Assembly: GCF_030297555.1 (NCBI RefSeq) | Contig: NZ_AP028136.1 | Location: 806,001-870,000 of the forward strand | DNA: 64,000 nt | Direction: 5' to 3' | Source: Polynucleobacter sp. HIN5 | Lineage (GTDB): Bacteria > Pseudomonadota > Gammaproteobacteria > Burkholderiales > Burkholderiaceae | Shown: positions 53,601 through 63,241 of the stretch, piece by piece | How positions within the stretch are numbered: position 1 is the stretch's first letter | Layout: each line of letters opens with the position of its first letter | Translations under genes and position numbers: made by a program | Notes under the pieces: generated by a model | What the model was told of the DNA's origin: nothing | Databases searched by the model: none | What the model saw: only the letters and a program-made list of their open reading frames with translations

Positions 53601-54234
53601 AAGCACGGATATGTTCAATCTCATCGCCAAAGAGATCAAGGCGATAGGGTAGGGATGAGCCCATCGGGAACAAATCAATTAAGCCACCGCGAATGCTGTA
53701 CTCGCCAGGGCGCATCACTGCACTAACCGGATCGTAACCCGCCTGTTGCAATTGCAAACGGAGCGCCTCTTCATTTAAGCGCTCACCTTGGCGAAAGAAA
53801 AAAGTATGAGCGGATAAAAATGCTGGTGGGGCAAGGCGCTGCAATGCAGTGGTCACCGGCATGAGGATCAGATCGCACGTGCCGTTTTGCATTTCATGGA
53901 GGGTGGCCAAGCGCTCAGAGATTAAATCTTGATGCGGCGAGAAATGATCGTAGGGAAGGATCTCCCAATCTGGCAGTAAGCGAATGCGCAATTGGGGGGC
54001 AAAGCTAGGGATCTCCTCCAATAATCGTTGCGCATCGGTCGCATTGGCGCATAGCACTACAAATTGGCTGTAATTAGCGCGATAGGCGCTCGCCATTTGT
54101 GCCAGGAGCGCCGCATCGGCAGAGCCAACGATGGAATCGAAGGTAAAGCGCTGCCCCGCCCGTAGCACGGGAATAGGGGGTGTAAGTAAAGCAGCAGGCC
54201 TTGGCGCTGCCGCTGGATTGACAGCATCCGACAT
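50620..54234 (-). CDS. mfd: Transcription-repair coupling factor Mfd
   Basis: A 1204-residue ATPase that displaces stalled RNA polymerase and recruits UvrAB. It has the UvrB-like N-terminal domains (LLPDWEILPYDHFSPHQDLISERLATLHEM and GGLIDLFPMGS), the RNAP-interacting CarD-like domain (LKVGDPVVHVEHGIGRYQGLVLL), the translocase (CGDVGFGKTEVALRASF, VDEEHRFGVRQKDAL, TLTATPIPRTLGMAL) and the C-terminal TRCF domain. A TATAAT on the minus strand (54243-54248) lies only 9 bp before the start codon. serB follows. Confidence 0.97.
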   Translation of the reverse strand: MSDAVNPAAAPRPAALLTPPIPVLRAGQRFTFDSIVGSADAALLAQMASAYRANYSQFVVLCANATDAQRLLEEIPSFAPQLRIRLLPDWEILPYDHFSPHQDLISERLATLHEMQNGTCDLILMPVTTALQRLAPPAFLSAHTFFFRQGERLNEEALRLQLQQAGYDPVSAVMRPGEYSIRGGLIDLFPMGSSLPYRLDLFGDEIEHIRAFDPDTQRSLYPVKEIRLLPGHEFPFDEASRTAFRGRWREYFEGDPTRCSIYKDVSTGIPTAGIESYLPLFFDETATIYDYFVRSDKVDRSEDICLGYIGDIETSITQFWKDTEQRYAFLKHDLERPVLKPQDLFLSLEQFYTIAKSYPRFVLQTQAALDSTTEPVFTQLPDVAIHRRDADPLKRLRQLVSQNEWRILICAESAGRLESIRQLIEESNLGSSKDAAFALHPQGVNTIADFVKGDERFGCCVSPLFNGFVWQPQQLLIITEAELFTQTARQRRGKETSNTDPDTLFRDLSELKVGDPVVHVEHGIGRYQGLVLLNMAGPKEAPAFEEFLHLIYAHDATLYVPVQQLHQVTRYAGADPDSAPLHQLGSGQWDKAKRKAAQQIRDTAAELLNLYAARAIRKGHAFEFSAHDYAAFAESFGFEETPDQANAIAAVIGDMTSGKPMDRLVCGDVGFGKTEVALRASFVAVMGGKQVAILAPTTLLAEQHASTWKDRFAAWPVRIVELSRFKTAKEINAALAAIAAGEADIVIGTHKLLSKETQFARLGLVIVDEEHRFGVRQKDALKALRAEVDILTLTATPIPRTLGMALEGLREFSVIATAPQKRLAIKTFVRRESDGVIREAVLREIKRGGQVYFLHNEVETIQNRKQALQMLLPEARITVAHGQMHERELEAVMRDFVTQRSNVLLCTTIIETGIDVPTANTIIMHRADKFGLAQLHQLRGRVGRSHHQAYAYLLVPDPDALTKQAHLRLDAIVAMEELGSGFYLAMHDLEIRGAGEVLGDKQSGEIHEIGFQLYTEMLNRAVKSLRSGKEPDLLSPMQAVTDVNLGAPALLPADYCPDVHERLSLYKRFASCEAFDELTQLREELVDRFGNLPDPAKAFYETHRLRLEMVLYGIQKMDASPNGIQVTFITHPPLDPVKLIRLVQSNPQVQLNGQDRIKYLPAKGSAFDQLEQRIEAIRQLMKLLSTALVASAHPLPTPALSWIA

Positions 54235-54280
54235 CTAGAAGCATTATAGAATCAGGTATGCATCCCATTCTGACCCTGTC

Positions 54281-55036
54281 ATGGCAACCCTAAATAAACC
54301 TTGCCATGCCGTTTTACCCTCCGCGGGCATGGGCGTGCGCTTGGGTGGCGATCAACCTAAACAGTTTCGGCATTTGGCGGGTAAGCCCATGTTGCTCTAT
54401 GCCTTGGATGCTTTCTTTGCCTGCCCTGAAGTGAACTCCGTCTGGATCGGCATGAGTCCTGGCTCCAATCCTTTGATCCATGATCTCAAGTCACGCTACC
54501 CCAATCCAGTCAAACGCTTTGAGTTTCTGGAAACGGGTGGTCCCACGCGGCAGCAAACGGTCTTAAATACGCTTGCGGCGATGCTTGATTTGGGGGTTGA
54601 TCCCCACGATTGGGTATTGGTGCACGATGCAGCCCGCCCAGGAATCACCCCTGAATTGATTGCCCGACTAATTACCTTAGTAAAAGCCCAAGAACAGGCT
54701 GAGAACCACCATCAGGCATTGCAATCCGGCGGCCTCTTGGCGATGCCGGTTGCCGATACGATGAAAGAGACCACGCATGATGCGATGCGTGCCAAAACCA
54801 CGATTGATCGCTCGCGTCTGTGGCAAGCACAAACCCCACAGATGTTTCCTCTCAAAGTGCTCCATGATGCATTAAGTCAAGCCATTGAAGCTGGGGCCAA
54901 TATTACCGATGAAGCGAGCGCGATTGAGCGCTTAGGTGGGCAACCTCTTTTGGTCGAGGGTGCTACCCGGAACTTCAAGGTAACCCATCCTGCCGATTGG
55001 GAGTTGATGGAGCTGGTACTCAGTGAGCGTCGGTAA
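54281..55036 (+). CDS. ispD: 2-C-methyl-D-erythritol 4-phosphate cytidylyltransferase
   Basis: A 251-residue enzyme of the MEP isoprenoid route: HAVLPSAGMGVRLGGDQPKQFRHLAGKPML (CTP-binding loop), ETGGPTRQQTVLNTLAAM, WVLVHDAARPG and RSRLWQAQTPQMF. The loop has GMGVRLGG with the usual Arg. It is followed 9 bp later by ispF, the next-but-one enzyme of the same pathway. Confidence 0.95.
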   Translation: MATLNKPCHAVLPSAGMGVRLGGDQPKQFRHLAGKPMLLYALDAFFACPEVNSVWIGMSPGSNPLIHDLKSRYPNPVKRFEFLETGGPTRQQTVLNTLAAMLDLGVDPHDWVLVHDAARPGITPELIARLITLVKAQEQAENHHQALQSGGLLAMPVADTMKETTHDAMRAKTTIDRSRLWQAQTPQMFPLKVLHDALSQAIEAGANITDEASAIERLGGQPLLVEGATRNFKVTHPADWELMELVLSERR

Positions 55037-55045
55037 AATACTGCC

Positions 55046-55540
55046 ATGATGACCAGCATTCCATTTCGGATCGGACAGGGGTATGACATTCATGCCTTGG
55101 TACCTGTTCGCAAATTAATTCTTGGGGGAGTTCACATTCCCTATGAAAAAGGTCTACTTGGACACTCGGATGCTGATGCATTGCTACACGCGATTACCGA
55201 TGCACTTTTAGGTGCTGCTGGTTTGCATGACATTGGGCAAATGTTCCCCGATGACGATGCGCGCTTCAAAGACATGGATAGCCGAGTGCTACTGCGGGCA
55301 GCCTTGCAAGAGATCCAAGCCATGGGCTATCAGGTTGGTAATGTCGATGCCACTGTGATCTGTCAAAAACCAAAATTAGCCTCATATATTCCGGAGATGG
55401 TGCGCAATATTGCAAGCGACTTGAAGGTGACCGACAGCCATATCAATTTGAAAGCCAAAACCAATGAATCCTTGGGCCATCTGGGTCGGGGTGAGGGAAT
55501 TGCAGTCCACGCCGTGGCTCTCCTCTATAAGGCATTGTAG
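55046..55540 (+). CDS. ispF: 2-C-methyl-D-erythritol 2,4-cyclodiphosphate synthase
   Basis: A 164-residue zinc enzyme: [11 protein letters not shown] with metal ligands D14/H16, [50 protein letters not shown] and [22 protein letters not shown]. It makes the cyclic diphosphate of the MEP pathway. Two ATGs (55046 and 55049) are possible. It is co-transcribed with ispD. Confidence 0.96.
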   Translation: MMTSIPFRIGQGYDIHALVPVRKLILGGVHIPYEKGLLGHSDADALLHAITDALLGAAGLHDIGQMFPDDDARFKDMDSRVLLRAALQEIQAMGYQVGNVDATVICQKPKLASYIPEMVRNIASDLKVTDSHINLKAKTNESLGHLGRGEGIAVHAVALLYKAL

Positions 55541-55592
55541 AATCTACCTTTTACGTGAATTCTGAGCCGGTTCGTGTCTGCATCGCTGAAAT

Positions 55593-55679
55593 GCGAGGAT
55601 GGCGAAATTGGTAGACGCACCAGGTTTAGGTCCTGACGCCAGAAATGGTGTGGGGGTTCGAGTCCCCCTCCTCGCACCA
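55593..55679 (+). tRNA. tRNA-Leu (anticodon UAG)
   Basis: An 87-nt class II tRNA. Acceptor arm GCGAGGA pairs with TCCTCGC, followed by the A discriminator and encoded CCA (55677-55679). The anticodon loop TTTAGGT (55625-55631) gives UAG at 55627-55629. A long variable arm follows and the T arm GGGGG-TTCGAGT-CCCCC is intact. Compared with E. coli tRNA-Leu(UAG), the first pair of the anticodon stem is a C-A mismatch. It stands between ispF and tig. Confidence 0.95.
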
Positions 55680-55730
55680 CACGGCTGCTTGGCTTAGTCT
55701 TCACATCTAACCTTCATTAAAGAGGCTGCA

Positions 55731-57062
55731 GTGCAAATCGAAAACTTAGGTAGCTTAGATCGCAAAATTACTCTCCAATTTAATCGTGCTGATGTGAACC
55801 AAGCACGCGAGGCCCGTTTAAATAAGATTGGTAAATCCATGAAGATGCCGGGCTTTCGTCCAGGCAAGGTGCCCAAGAAAATGGTGGAGCAGCAATACGG
55901 CCTGCAAGTGGATTTCGAGGTTCAGTATGACAAAGCGTCGCAACTCTTTTATGAGGTCAGCAAAAAAGAAGGAATCAAATTAGCCAGCCAACCCCGCTTG
56001 GAACCTAAAAGTGAGATTGGCGCCGATGAAGTTGTGTTTGATGCCTTTTTTGAGGTCTTGCCTGAAGTGAAGATTGGTGACTTCAGTGGCTCCGAGTTAA
56101 CCCGCTACACCACCGATGTGAACGATCCCGAAATCGATCGGGCGCTCGATGTTCTTCGCAAACAACGCGTGCATTATCACTCCCGCGGTGAAGCCGGCGA
56201 CCACGGTGATGGTGGTTCTGATACCAGCGCTCAAAAAGATGATCAAGTGACTCTGGATTTTGTTGGCACGATTGATGGCGTCGAGTTTGCAGGCGGCAAA
56301 GCCGATGACTTTAAGTTCGTAATCGGTGCCGGTCAGATGTTGCCAGAGTTTGAGGCCGCCGCATTAGGTCTTAAAAAGGGCGAGAGCAAAACCTTCCCCT
56401 TAAGTTTCCCAGCCGACTACCACGGTAAAGAGGTGGCAGGTAAAACCGCTCAGTTCACGATTACGATGAAGGATGTCGCCTGGCCTCATTTGCCTCCAGC
56501 GGATGAGGAGTTTGCTAAATCCCTGGGGATTACCGAAGGGGGCGTCGAGAAGATGCGCAGCGAGATCAAGGCCAATATGGAGCGCGAGGTCAAGCGTCGC
56601 ACCGAGGCTCTCCTTAAGAACCAGGTCATGGACGAGTTAATCAAGCAATGCCAACTCGATGTGCCTAAATCATTAATTACTAGCGAGCAAGAGCGTTTAG
56701 TTGAAGGTGCTCGCCAAGATCTCATGCAACGCGGCATCCCCAATGCAAAGGATGCACCGATTCCTGCCGAGATGTTTGCTGAGCAGGCTGACAAGCGCGT
56801 ACGGCTCGGATTGATTCTGTCGGATCTTGTTAAGCTTCACAGCTTAACTGCGACCCCGGATCAAATTAAAGCGTCGATCGAAGAGACCGCTGCGACCTAT
56901 GAGGATCCCAAAGAGGTGGTTCGTTGGTATTACAGCGATCCAAGCCGCCTTAAGGAGGTGGAAGCCGTGGTTCTTGAGGAGAACGTCGTGAAACATATTT
57001 GCGGCCTCGCGAAGGTAACCGATCAATCGGTTAGTTTCGAAGAGCTCAGCAAAATGAGTTAA
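55731..57062 (+). CDS. tig: Trigger factor
   Basis: A 443-residue ribosome-bound chaperone. It has an N-terminal ribosome-binding domain ([46 protein letters not shown]), a central FKBP-type PPIase ([58 protein letters not shown]) and a helical C-terminal arm. The start is GTG 55731. It heads the tig-clpP-clpX-lon block. Confidence 0.96.
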   Translation: MQIENLGSLDRKITLQFNRADVNQAREARLNKIGKSMKMPGFRPGKVPKKMVEQQYGLQVDFEVQYDKASQLFYEVSKKEGIKLASQPRLEPKSEIGADEVVFDAFFEVLPEVKIGDFSGSELTRYTTDVNDPEIDRALDVLRKQRVHYHSRGEAGDHGDGGSDTSAQKDDQVTLDFVGTIDGVEFAGGKADDFKFVIGAGQMLPEFEAAALGLKKGESKTFPLSFPADYHGKEVAGKTAQFTITMKDVAWPHLPPADEEFAKSLGITEGGVEKMRSEIKANMEREVKRRTEALLKNQVMDELIKQCQLDVPKSLITSEQERLVEGARQDLMQRGIPNAKDAPIPAEMFAEQADKRVRLGLILSDLVKLHSLTATPDQIKASIEETAATYEDPKEVVRWYYSDPSRLKEVEAVVLEENVVKHICGLAKVTDQSVSFEELSKMS

Positions 57063-57093
57063 TCTAATAGCCAATGATCAATCTAGAAAGTCA

Positions 57094-57711
57094 ATGAGCA
57101 TGAGCGCACTTGAGACCCAAGCCCTTGGTTTAGTCCCGATGGTGGTAGAGACCTCCGGACGAGGAGAGCGTGCCTACGATATCTACTCACGTTTATTAAA
57201 AGAGCGGGTGGTGTTTCTGGTGGGTGAGGTTAATGATCAAACCGCCAACTTGGTGATTGCGCAATTGCTATTTTTGGAGAGTGAGAACCCCGATAAGGAG
57301 ATCTCGCTCTATATCAACTCCCCGGGTGGATCGGTGTCTGCTGGTTTGGCAATCTATGACACTATGCAATTTATTAAGCCGCATGTGAGTACCTTGTGCA
57401 TGGGAATGGCTGCCAGCATGGGCGCCTTCTTGCTGGCCGCTGGTGAAAAGGGCAAGCGCTATGCCTTGCCCAATGCACGTGTGATGATTCATCAGCCATT
57501 AGGTGGTGCCCGCGGTCAAGCCTCTGATATTGAGATCCAAGCCCGCGAGATCTTGTATTTGCGCGAACGCTTGAACACAATTTTGTCGCAACGCACTGGT
57601 CAAACGATTGAGACCATCGCCAAAGATACCGATCGCGATAATTTCATGTCAGCCGAGCAAGCGCGTGATTATGGCTTGGTTGATAAAGTGATTGATCAAC
57701 GCGGTAGCTAA
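57094..57711 (+). CDS. clpP: ATP-dependent Clp protease proteolytic subunit
   Basis: A 205-residue serine protease. The catalytic Ser108 is in [16 protein letters not shown] and His133 in [20 protein letters not shown]. The substrate-binding [18 protein letters not shown] is conserved, and an Asp near residue 180 completes the triad. It assembles with ClpX from the adjacent gene, 15 bp downstream. The length matches E. coli (207). Confidence 0.97.
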   Translation: MSMSALETQALGLVPMVVETSGRGERAYDIYSRLLKERVVFLVGEVNDQTANLVIAQLLFLESENPDKEISLYINSPGGSVSAGLAIYDTMQFIKPHVSTLCMGMAASMGAFLLAAGEKGKRYALPNARVMIHQPLGGARGQASDIEIQAREILYLRERLNTILSQRTGQTIETIAKDTDRDNFMSAEQARDYGLVDKVIDQRGS

Positions 57712-57726
57712 TACGTAGAACAAGCG

Positions 57727-59091
57727 ATGAGCGAAACCACCACCACGGATAAAACGCTGTACTGTTCCTTCTGTGGCAAAAGCCAGCATGAGGTCAAAAA
57801 ACTAATTGCCGGGCCATCGGTGTTTATTTGTGATGAGTGCATCGATCTATGCACCGATATAATTCAAGAAGAAATTGCCAAAGAGCCGCTAGCCAACAAA
57901 GGCGATGCGCTCCCATCTCCGCAAGAGATTCGCTTAAACCTTGATCAGTATGTGATCGGTCAGGATCTCGCCAAAAAAACACTAGCAGTCGCTGTTTACA
58001 ACCATTACAAGCGCTTATTGCACCTGCCTGCACCGAAAGTGAAAAAGGGAGAGGGCGATAAAGCAGAGGCGCCCAAAGATGCTAAGAAAACTGCGGCGCA
58101 AGCTGGCAATAACAAGCCACTAGTCGATGGTGTGGAGCTGGCCAAGAGCAATATTCTATTAATTGGCCCCACGGGTTCCGGTAAAACCTTGTTAGCACAG
58201 ACCCTGGCCCGCATGCTGGATGTGCCGTTTGTGATGGCCGACGCCACCACATTGACCGAGGCCGGATACGTAGGCGAGGATGTCGAGAACATCATTCAGA
58301 AACTCTTGCAAAACTGCGACTACAACATTGAGAAGGCCGAACGCGGCATTGTGTATATCGATGAGATCGATAAGATCTCGCGTAAATCGGATAACCCATC
58401 GATTACTCGCGATGTCTCAGGTGAAGGTGTGCAACAAGCGCTCCTCAAGTTGATTGAAGGCACGATGGCCTCAGTACCTCCCCAAGGTGGACGTAAACAC
58501 CCCAATCAAGATTTCTTGCAAGTGGATACCACTAACATCCTCTTTATTTGTGGCGGTGCCTTTGATGGCTTAGAGAAAGTGATTCAGCAACGTACGCAAA
58601 AGACCGGGATTGGTTTTGGGGCAGAGGTCGCTGCCAAAGACAGCCGGGGTATCGGCCAGCTGTTAGCGGAAGTGGAGCCCGAGGATCTCATCAAATTTGG
58701 CTTGATTCCGGAGTTGATCGGACGCTTACCAGTTCTCGCAACCTTGGCGGAGCTTGATGAGACCGCTTTGGTCGCGATCTTGACCGAACCCAAAAATGCA
58801 CTGGTGAAGCAATACCAAGCCTTACTTGGGATGGAGGGCGTGGAGTTGGAGGTTCGCCCAGAGGCCTTAAGTGCGATTGCCAAAAAGGCGATTGCTCGTA
58901 AAACCGGTGCCCGAGGCCTGCGATCTCTGCTCGAAGGGGTGCTGATGGATGTCATGTACGAACTTCCATCGATGAAGAATGTCCAAAAAGTCGTGATTGA
59001 CGATAGCACCGTGCAATCTGGCGCCAAGCCTTTGGTTGTGTACAAGCAGGGTGGTGATGACGTAGAGTCATCCCTAAGCAAAAAGGCTTAG
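57727..59091 (+). CDS. clpX: ATP-dependent Clp protease ATP-binding subunit ClpX
   Basis: A 454-residue AAA+ unfoldase. An N-terminal zinc finger ([14 protein letters not shown] and CDECIDLC) is followed by the AAA+ core with Walker [13 protein letters not shown] (147-) and Walker [16 protein letters not shown], then pore loop and sensor motifs. Between YKRLL and GVELAKSN there is a Lys/Ala-rich insertion of about 30 residues (around 99-137) that E. coli ClpX (424) lacks. It delivers substrates to ClpP. Confidence 0.97.
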   Translation: MSETTTTDKTLYCSFCGKSQHEVKKLIAGPSVFICDECIDLCTDIIQEEIAKEPLANKGDALPSPQEIRLNLDQYVIGQDLAKKTLAVAVYNHYKRLLHLPAPKVKKGEGDKAEAPKDAKKTAAQAGNNKPLVDGVELAKSNILLIGPTGSGKTLLAQTLARMLDVPFVMADATTLTEAGYVGEDVENIIQKLLQNCDYNIEKAERGIVYIDEIDKISRKSDNPSITRDVSGEGVQQALLKLIEGTMASVPPQGGRKHPNQDFLQVDTTNILFICGGAFDGLEKVIQQRTQKTGIGFGAEVAAKDSRGIGQLLAEVEPEDLIKFGLIPELIGRLPVLATLAELDETALVAILTEPKNALVKQYQALLGMEGVELEVRPEALSAIAKKAIARKTGARGLRSLLEGVLMDVMYELPSMKNVQKVVIDDSTVQSGAKPLVVYKQGGDDVESSLSKKA

Positions 59092-59139
59092 GCCTTTGTC
59101 ACAAAACCCCCTGAAATCAGCCCCTTTTTTGCAAAATGA

Positions 59140-59160
59140 ACCCTAGTTTAGGGTATTTTT
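59140..59160 (+). terminator. Short terminator after clpX
   Basis: ACCCTA (59140-59145) pairs with TAGGGT (59149-59154) with a 3-nt loop and is followed by ATTTTT. The 6-bp stem is short, but the position between clpX and the lon promoter and the T-run support a terminator or attenuator. Confidence 0.55.
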
Positions 59161-59181
59161 GATCTTTTTTGTATGATTGGT

Positions 59182-59210
59182 ATTGAGTTTCTCGATGAAC
59201 TCCCCATATA
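59182..59210 (+). promoter_or_regulatory. Sigma32-type heat-shock promoter of lon
   Basis: CCCCATATA at 59202-59210 is a perfect sigma32 -10 (CCCCATnTA). A -35-like ATTGAG (59182-59187, consensus core CTTGAA) lies 14 bp upstream, within the allowed spacing. The lon start is 40 bp downstream, with a GGAG ribosome site at 59237-59240. lon is heat-shock controlled in E. coli, so the sequence and biology agree. Confidence 0.75.
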
Positions 59211-59250
59211 GGTAGTATGCTAGCCGTAGATCTAACTGGAGAACAATGCA

Positions 59251-61683
59251 ATGCCAGGACAATTATTACTTCCTTCTGAACCCATCCAGTTACCTTTGTT
59301 GCCCTTAAGGGACGTGGTGGTCTTTCCCCATATGGTGATCCCATTGTTTGTGGGTCGCCCCAAATCCATTAAAGCCCTCGAGGCCGCGATGGAAACCGGC
59401 AAGAGTGTCTTACTGGTGGCACAGAAAGCCGCAGCCAAAGATGAGCCCTCAGTTGAAGACCTTTATGAAGTGGGCTGCATTGCCAGCATCTTGCAAATGC
59501 TCAAACTCCCTGACGGTACAGTGAAGGTCCTGGTCGAAGGCTCGCAACGGGCTGAAGTGAGTCAGATTGAAGATAGCCTGGGCTACTTCAGTTGCGAAGC
59601 GACTCCCAAAGAGATTGAGGTGGTCGATGCGCATGAGACCGAAGCGCTGCGCCGTGCGATCATGGCTCAGTTTGATCAGTACGTCAAACTCAATAAAAAA
59701 ATCCCCCAAGAGATCTTGGCATCGCTTGCTGGTATCGATGATCCTAGCCGCTTAGCCGATACCATTTGCGCACACCTGCCGGTGAAGCTGGAGCAAAAGC
59801 AGCGCTTACTGGAAATGAACGGAGTCATGCAACGCTTAGAAAGTCTCTTAACGGATCTTGAGAGCGAAATTGATATCTTGCAAGTCGAGAAGCGGATTCG
59901 TGGTCGCGTGAAGCGCCAGATGGAAAAGAGTCAGCGTGAGTACTATCTCAATGAGCAGGTTAAAGCCATTCAGAAAGAACTGGGTGAGGGCGAAGAGGGT
60001 GCTGATCTCGAAGAGCTGGAGAAGCGCATTAAAGCGGCACGCATGCCCAAGGAGGCCTTGAAAAAGGCCGAGTCTGAGCTCAAGAAATTAAAACTCATGT
60101 CACCAATGTCGGCTGAGGCGACGGTGATCCGTAACTTCATCGATACCTTGGTGAACTTGCCCTGGCGCAAGAAGAGCAAGATCAATAATGACCTCAGCAA
60201 TGCCGAGAAAGTATTGAACGAAGACCACTATGGTCTGGATAAGGTTAAAGAGCGTATTTTGGAGTACCTTGCGGTTCAACAACGGGTAGATCGCGTCAAA
60301 GCACCCATTTTGTGTTTGGTTGGACCGCCCGGAGTGGGTAAGACCTCGCTTGGGCAATCGGTTGCACGCGCCACGAACCGTAAGTTCGTGCGCATGGCCT
60401 TGGGTGGGGTCCGGGATGAGTCCGAGATTCGGGGGCATCGTCGTACCTATATTGGTTCAATGCCAGGCAAGATTCTGAGTAGTCTCACCAAAGTGGGTGT
60501 TCGTAATCCATTGTTCCTACTTGATGAAGTTGACAAGATGGGAATGGACTTCCGTGGTGATCCCGCTAGCGCCTTGCTTGAGGTCTTGGACCCAGAACAA
60601 AACCATACCTTCCAAGATCACTATGTTGAAGTGGACTTTGATCTCTCGGACGTGATGTTTGTGGCAACTGCGAACTCGCTCAACATCCCAGGTCCTCTGC
60701 TAGACCGAATGGAAGTGATCCGCTTAGCCGGTTATACCGAGGATGAGAAACTTAGCATTGCGAAGAACTACCTCATTCCAAAGCAAATCAAGAACAATGG
60801 CTTGAAAGACGGTGAACTCACCATTGATGAGAGCGCGATTCGTAACATCATTCGGTATTACACGCGTGAGGCAGGGGTTCGTGCACTCGAGCGCGAGATT
60901 AGCAAAATCTGTCGCAAGACCGTGAAGATGCTGCTCCTCAAAAAAGAGAGCGCACCGATTAAAGTCGATGCTGACAATCTCGAGAAATTCCTATCGGTGC
61001 GCATGTTTGACTTTGGCTCCGCCGCGAAGGAGAACCAAGTTGGGCAGGTTACGGGTCTGGCATGGACTGAGGTCGGCGGTGATTTGCTCACCATTGAAGC
61101 AGCGCTGATGCCAGGTAAGGGCACAATTACGCGCACTGGCTCCATTGGTGATGTGATGAAAGAATCCGTCGAGGCTGCCAGAACAGTGGTGCGCTCGCGC
61201 GCCAAGGGGCTCGGTATTGTCGATGAGGCCTTCGAGAAGAAAGACATTCATATTCACTTCCCAGAGGGCGCCACCCCCAAAGATGGTCCATCGGCAGGTA
61301 TAGCAATCACAACTGCACTGGTTTCAGTATTTACCGGAATCCCCGTGCGTTCAGACATTGCCATGACCGGTGAGATCACCTTACGAGGTGAGGTACTCCC
61401 GATTGGCGGCCTGAAAGAAAAGCTTCTCGCGGCACACCGCGGTGGGATTAAGTTGGTCTTGATTCCGGAAGAGAACGTTAAGGATTTAATTGATATTCCG
61501 GATAATGTGAAGAATGCGATCGAGATTATTCCAGTTCGCTGGATTGATAAGGTCTTAGAGCTTGCCCTCGAGCGCAAGGCTGAACCCCTACCTGATCCCA
61601 GCCCTGAGGAGTTGGCCAAAAAGGCTGCTGAGGCTGCGAAGCAAACCAGCAGCCCTGCAAGTGGAGACGTCATCAAACATTAA
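59251..61683 (+). CDS. lon: Lon protease (La)
   Basis: An 810-residue ATP-dependent serine protease. It has the LON N-domain ([35 protein letters not shown]), the coiled-coil linker, AAA+ core with Walker [13 protein letters not shown] and arginine-finger region, and the Ser-Lys catalytic domain with [11 protein letters not shown] (Ser681) and [14 protein letters not shown] (Lys about 724). The length fits the E. coli type (784) with an Ala/Pro/Ser-rich C-terminal extension. It has its own sigma32-like promoter. Confidence 0.97.
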   Translation: MPGQLLLPSEPIQLPLLPLRDVVVFPHMVIPLFVGRPKSIKALEAAMETGKSVLLVAQKAAAKDEPSVEDLYEVGCIASILQMLKLPDGTVKVLVEGSQRAEVSQIEDSLGYFSCEATPKEIEVVDAHETEALRRAIMAQFDQYVKLNKKIPQEILASLAGIDDPSRLADTICAHLPVKLEQKQRLLEMNGVMQRLESLLTDLESEIDILQVEKRIRGRVKRQMEKSQREYYLNEQVKAIQKELGEGEEGADLEELEKRIKAARMPKEALKKAESELKKLKLMSPMSAEATVIRNFIDTLVNLPWRKKSKINNDLSNAEKVLNEDHYGLDKVKERILEYLAVQQRVDRVKAPILCLVGPPGVGKTSLGQSVARATNRKFVRMALGGVRDESEIRGHRRTYIGSMPGKILSSLTKVGVRNPLFLLDEVDKMGMDFRGDPASALLEVLDPEQNHTFQDHYVEVDFDLSDVMFVATANSLNIPGPLLDRMEVIRLAGYTEDEKLSIAKNYLIPKQIKNNGLKDGELTIDESAIRNIIRYYTREAGVRALEREISKICRKTVKMLLLKKESAPIKVDADNLEKFLSVRMFDFGSAAKENQVGQVTGLAWTEVGGDLLTIEAALMPGKGTITRTGSIGDVMKESVEAARTVVRSRAKGLGIVDEAFEKKDIHIHFPEGATPKDGPSAGIAITTALVSVFTGIPVRSDIAMTGEITLRGEVLPIGGLKEKLLAAHRGGIKLVLIPEENVKDLIDIPDNVKNAIEIIPVRWIDKVLELALERKAEPLPDPSPEELAKKAAEAAKQTSSPASGDVIKH

Positions 61684-61709
61684 GTTACAATCTCGGTTGT
61701 CAGTTTTAA

Positions 61710-61785
61710 GGGTGCTTAGCTCAGCTGGTAGAGCGTCTGCCTTACACGCAGAATGTCAGCGGTTCGATCCCGTTAGCACCCACCA
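61710..61785 (+). tRNA. tRNA-Val (anticodon UAC)
   Basis: A 76-nt tRNA. Acceptor arm GGGTGCT pairs with AGCACCC, followed by the A discriminator and encoded CCA (61783-61785). The anticodon stem TCTGC/GCAGA encloses loop CTTACAC, with anticodon UAC at 61743-61745. The T arm GCGG-TTCGATC-CCGT is normal. It lies 26 bp after lon and 13 bp before the PpiD-like gene. Confidence 0.96.
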
Positions 61786-61798
61786 TTTCCTCTAATCC

Positions 61799-63238
61799 AT
61801 GTTCGATTCCGTACGTAAACACCAAAAACTAGCGCAGATCATCCTGCTTCTTTTTATTGTTCCGTCATTTGCGCTCTTTGGCATCTCGAGCTATACGGAT
61901 TTCTTTGACAAAGATACCGATCTCGTCAAGATTGATGGCAAACCGATTACCACCCAAGAGGTGGATAACAACGCCAAGCGTCAAGCCGAGCGCTTTGGTG
62001 GGACCGCTCAGATTGCTCAGAGTCTGCCGTTCCGTCAAGCGGTTTTGGATGAGTTGATCCAGCAGCGCCTCTTGGCATTTGCCGTACGCGACCTCAAGCT
62101 CAGCATTAGCAATGCCTATCTCAGCCAAAGCTTAGCTCAGATCCCCGAGATTAAGGCCATGTATAAACCAGATGGCAGTTTTGACTCGGCACGCTATCGT
62201 CAGCTCTTAGCCAATGTGGGGATGACCGTTGATCAATTTGAGAACGCCCAGCGCTTTGATCTCATGATTCAGCAACTGGTTACCGCAGTGGCGCGTACCG
62301 AATTACCCAATCCAAAATTAGCGAGCATGATCTCAACCATGTATGAGACCGAACGCCAGGTTCAGTCCTTGCGCTTCACAGCCAATGAGTTTGTAAACAA
62401 GGTGACCCCGACCGATGCCCAGTTGCAAGAGTACTACGAGGCAAATACCAAACTGTTCGAGGCCCCAGAGACCATCGATGTGGAGTTCTTGGTTCTCAAA
62501 GCCGATCCTAAAGAGGATGCTAAGGTATTTAATGACAAGGCCGATCAGTTTGCAAACATCACCTATGATCAAGCAGACAGTCTTAAACCAGCAGCGGATA
62601 AATTAAAGCTCTCCATTCAGTCGGCCAAAGGGGTGGGGCGTAATGGTCAAGCGAGCCTCTCCAAAGATCACCCCATGAATGACCGACGTGTGGTGCAAGC
62701 GCTATTTAATGATGAAGCGCTCAAGAACAAACGCAACATCGAAGCAGTACAAATTGCCCCTGGCACCTTTGTGTCAGCGCGGGTGGTGACCTTCTACCCT
62801 GCCAAGGTTCTGCCTTATAAAGAAGTGAGCGCTGAAGTGCGCCGCCAGTACAGTCTGAAGGCTGCTCAAAAACTAGCCGCCGAAGCAGCGGGTACGCGCT
62901 TTGAGGCCCTGCAAAAGAATCCCAATGACACCAATGGTTTTGGTAAGCCAGTATGGGTCTCGCGCAATAAGCCAATCGATCTGATTGGCCCACAATTGGA
63001 TGCCGTAATGGCGGTTGATCCAGCCAAACTACCGGTGGTGGTATCTGCCCAGGGCTCGGATGGCGGAATTACTCTGTATCGTATTGATCAAGTGCGTCAA
63101 CCACCAGCCGCAGACCCCAAAATGAGAGTCGCACAAGCACAACAAATGGAAGCACTAGCAGCCCAAGCTGAGTTTGCAGCCTTCCTCAATCACATGCGCA
63201 TCTTGGCGGATGTGAAAATTATCAATCCTCTGAAGTAA
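61799..63238 (+). CDS. PpiD-like SurA N-domain periplasmic chaperone lacking a parvulin domain
   Basis: A 479-residue membrane-anchored protein. MFDSVRKHQKLAQIILLLFIVPSFALFGISSY is the PpiD-type N-terminal anchor (TM about 13-33), followed by the SurA-like chaperone domain (LVKIDGKPITTQEVDNNAKRQ, FRQAVLDELIQQRLLAF, SFDSARYRQLLANVGMTVDQFE). In E. coli PpiD (623 residues) a parvulin domain comes next. Here PTDAQLQEYYEANTKLFEAPETIDVEFLVL passes straight into ANITYDQADSLKPAADKLKL, so the PPIase domain is missing. The chaperone role is probably kept. Confidence 0.85.
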   Translation: MFDSVRKHQKLAQIILLLFIVPSFALFGISSYTDFFDKDTDLVKIDGKPITTQEVDNNAKRQAERFGGTAQIAQSLPFRQAVLDELIQQRLLAFAVRDLKLSISNAYLSQSLAQIPEIKAMYKPDGSFDSARYRQLLANVGMTVDQFENAQRFDLMIQQLVTAVARTELPNPKLASMISTMYETERQVQSLRFTANEFVNKVTPTDAQLQEYYEANTKLFEAPETIDVEFLVLKADPKEDAKVFNDKADQFANITYDQADSLKPAADKLKLSIQSAKGVGRNGQASLSKDHPMNDRRVVQALFNDEALKNKRNIEAVQIAPGTFVSARVVTFYPAKVLPYKEVSAEVRRQYSLKAAQKLAAEAAGTRFEALQKNPNDTNGFGKPVWVSRNKPIDLIGPQLDAVMAVDPAKLPVVVSAQGSDGGITLYRIDQVRQPPAADPKMRVAQAQQMEALAAQAEFAAFLNHMRILADVKIINPLK

Positions 63239-63241
63239 TAA

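Noticed and set aside
58584..59081. A 165-codon open frame antisense to clpX
   Set aside because: It mirrors the codon bias of clpX on the other strand, has no ribosome site or domain and no independent promoter; similar antisense frames occur opposite lon, phaR and addA.
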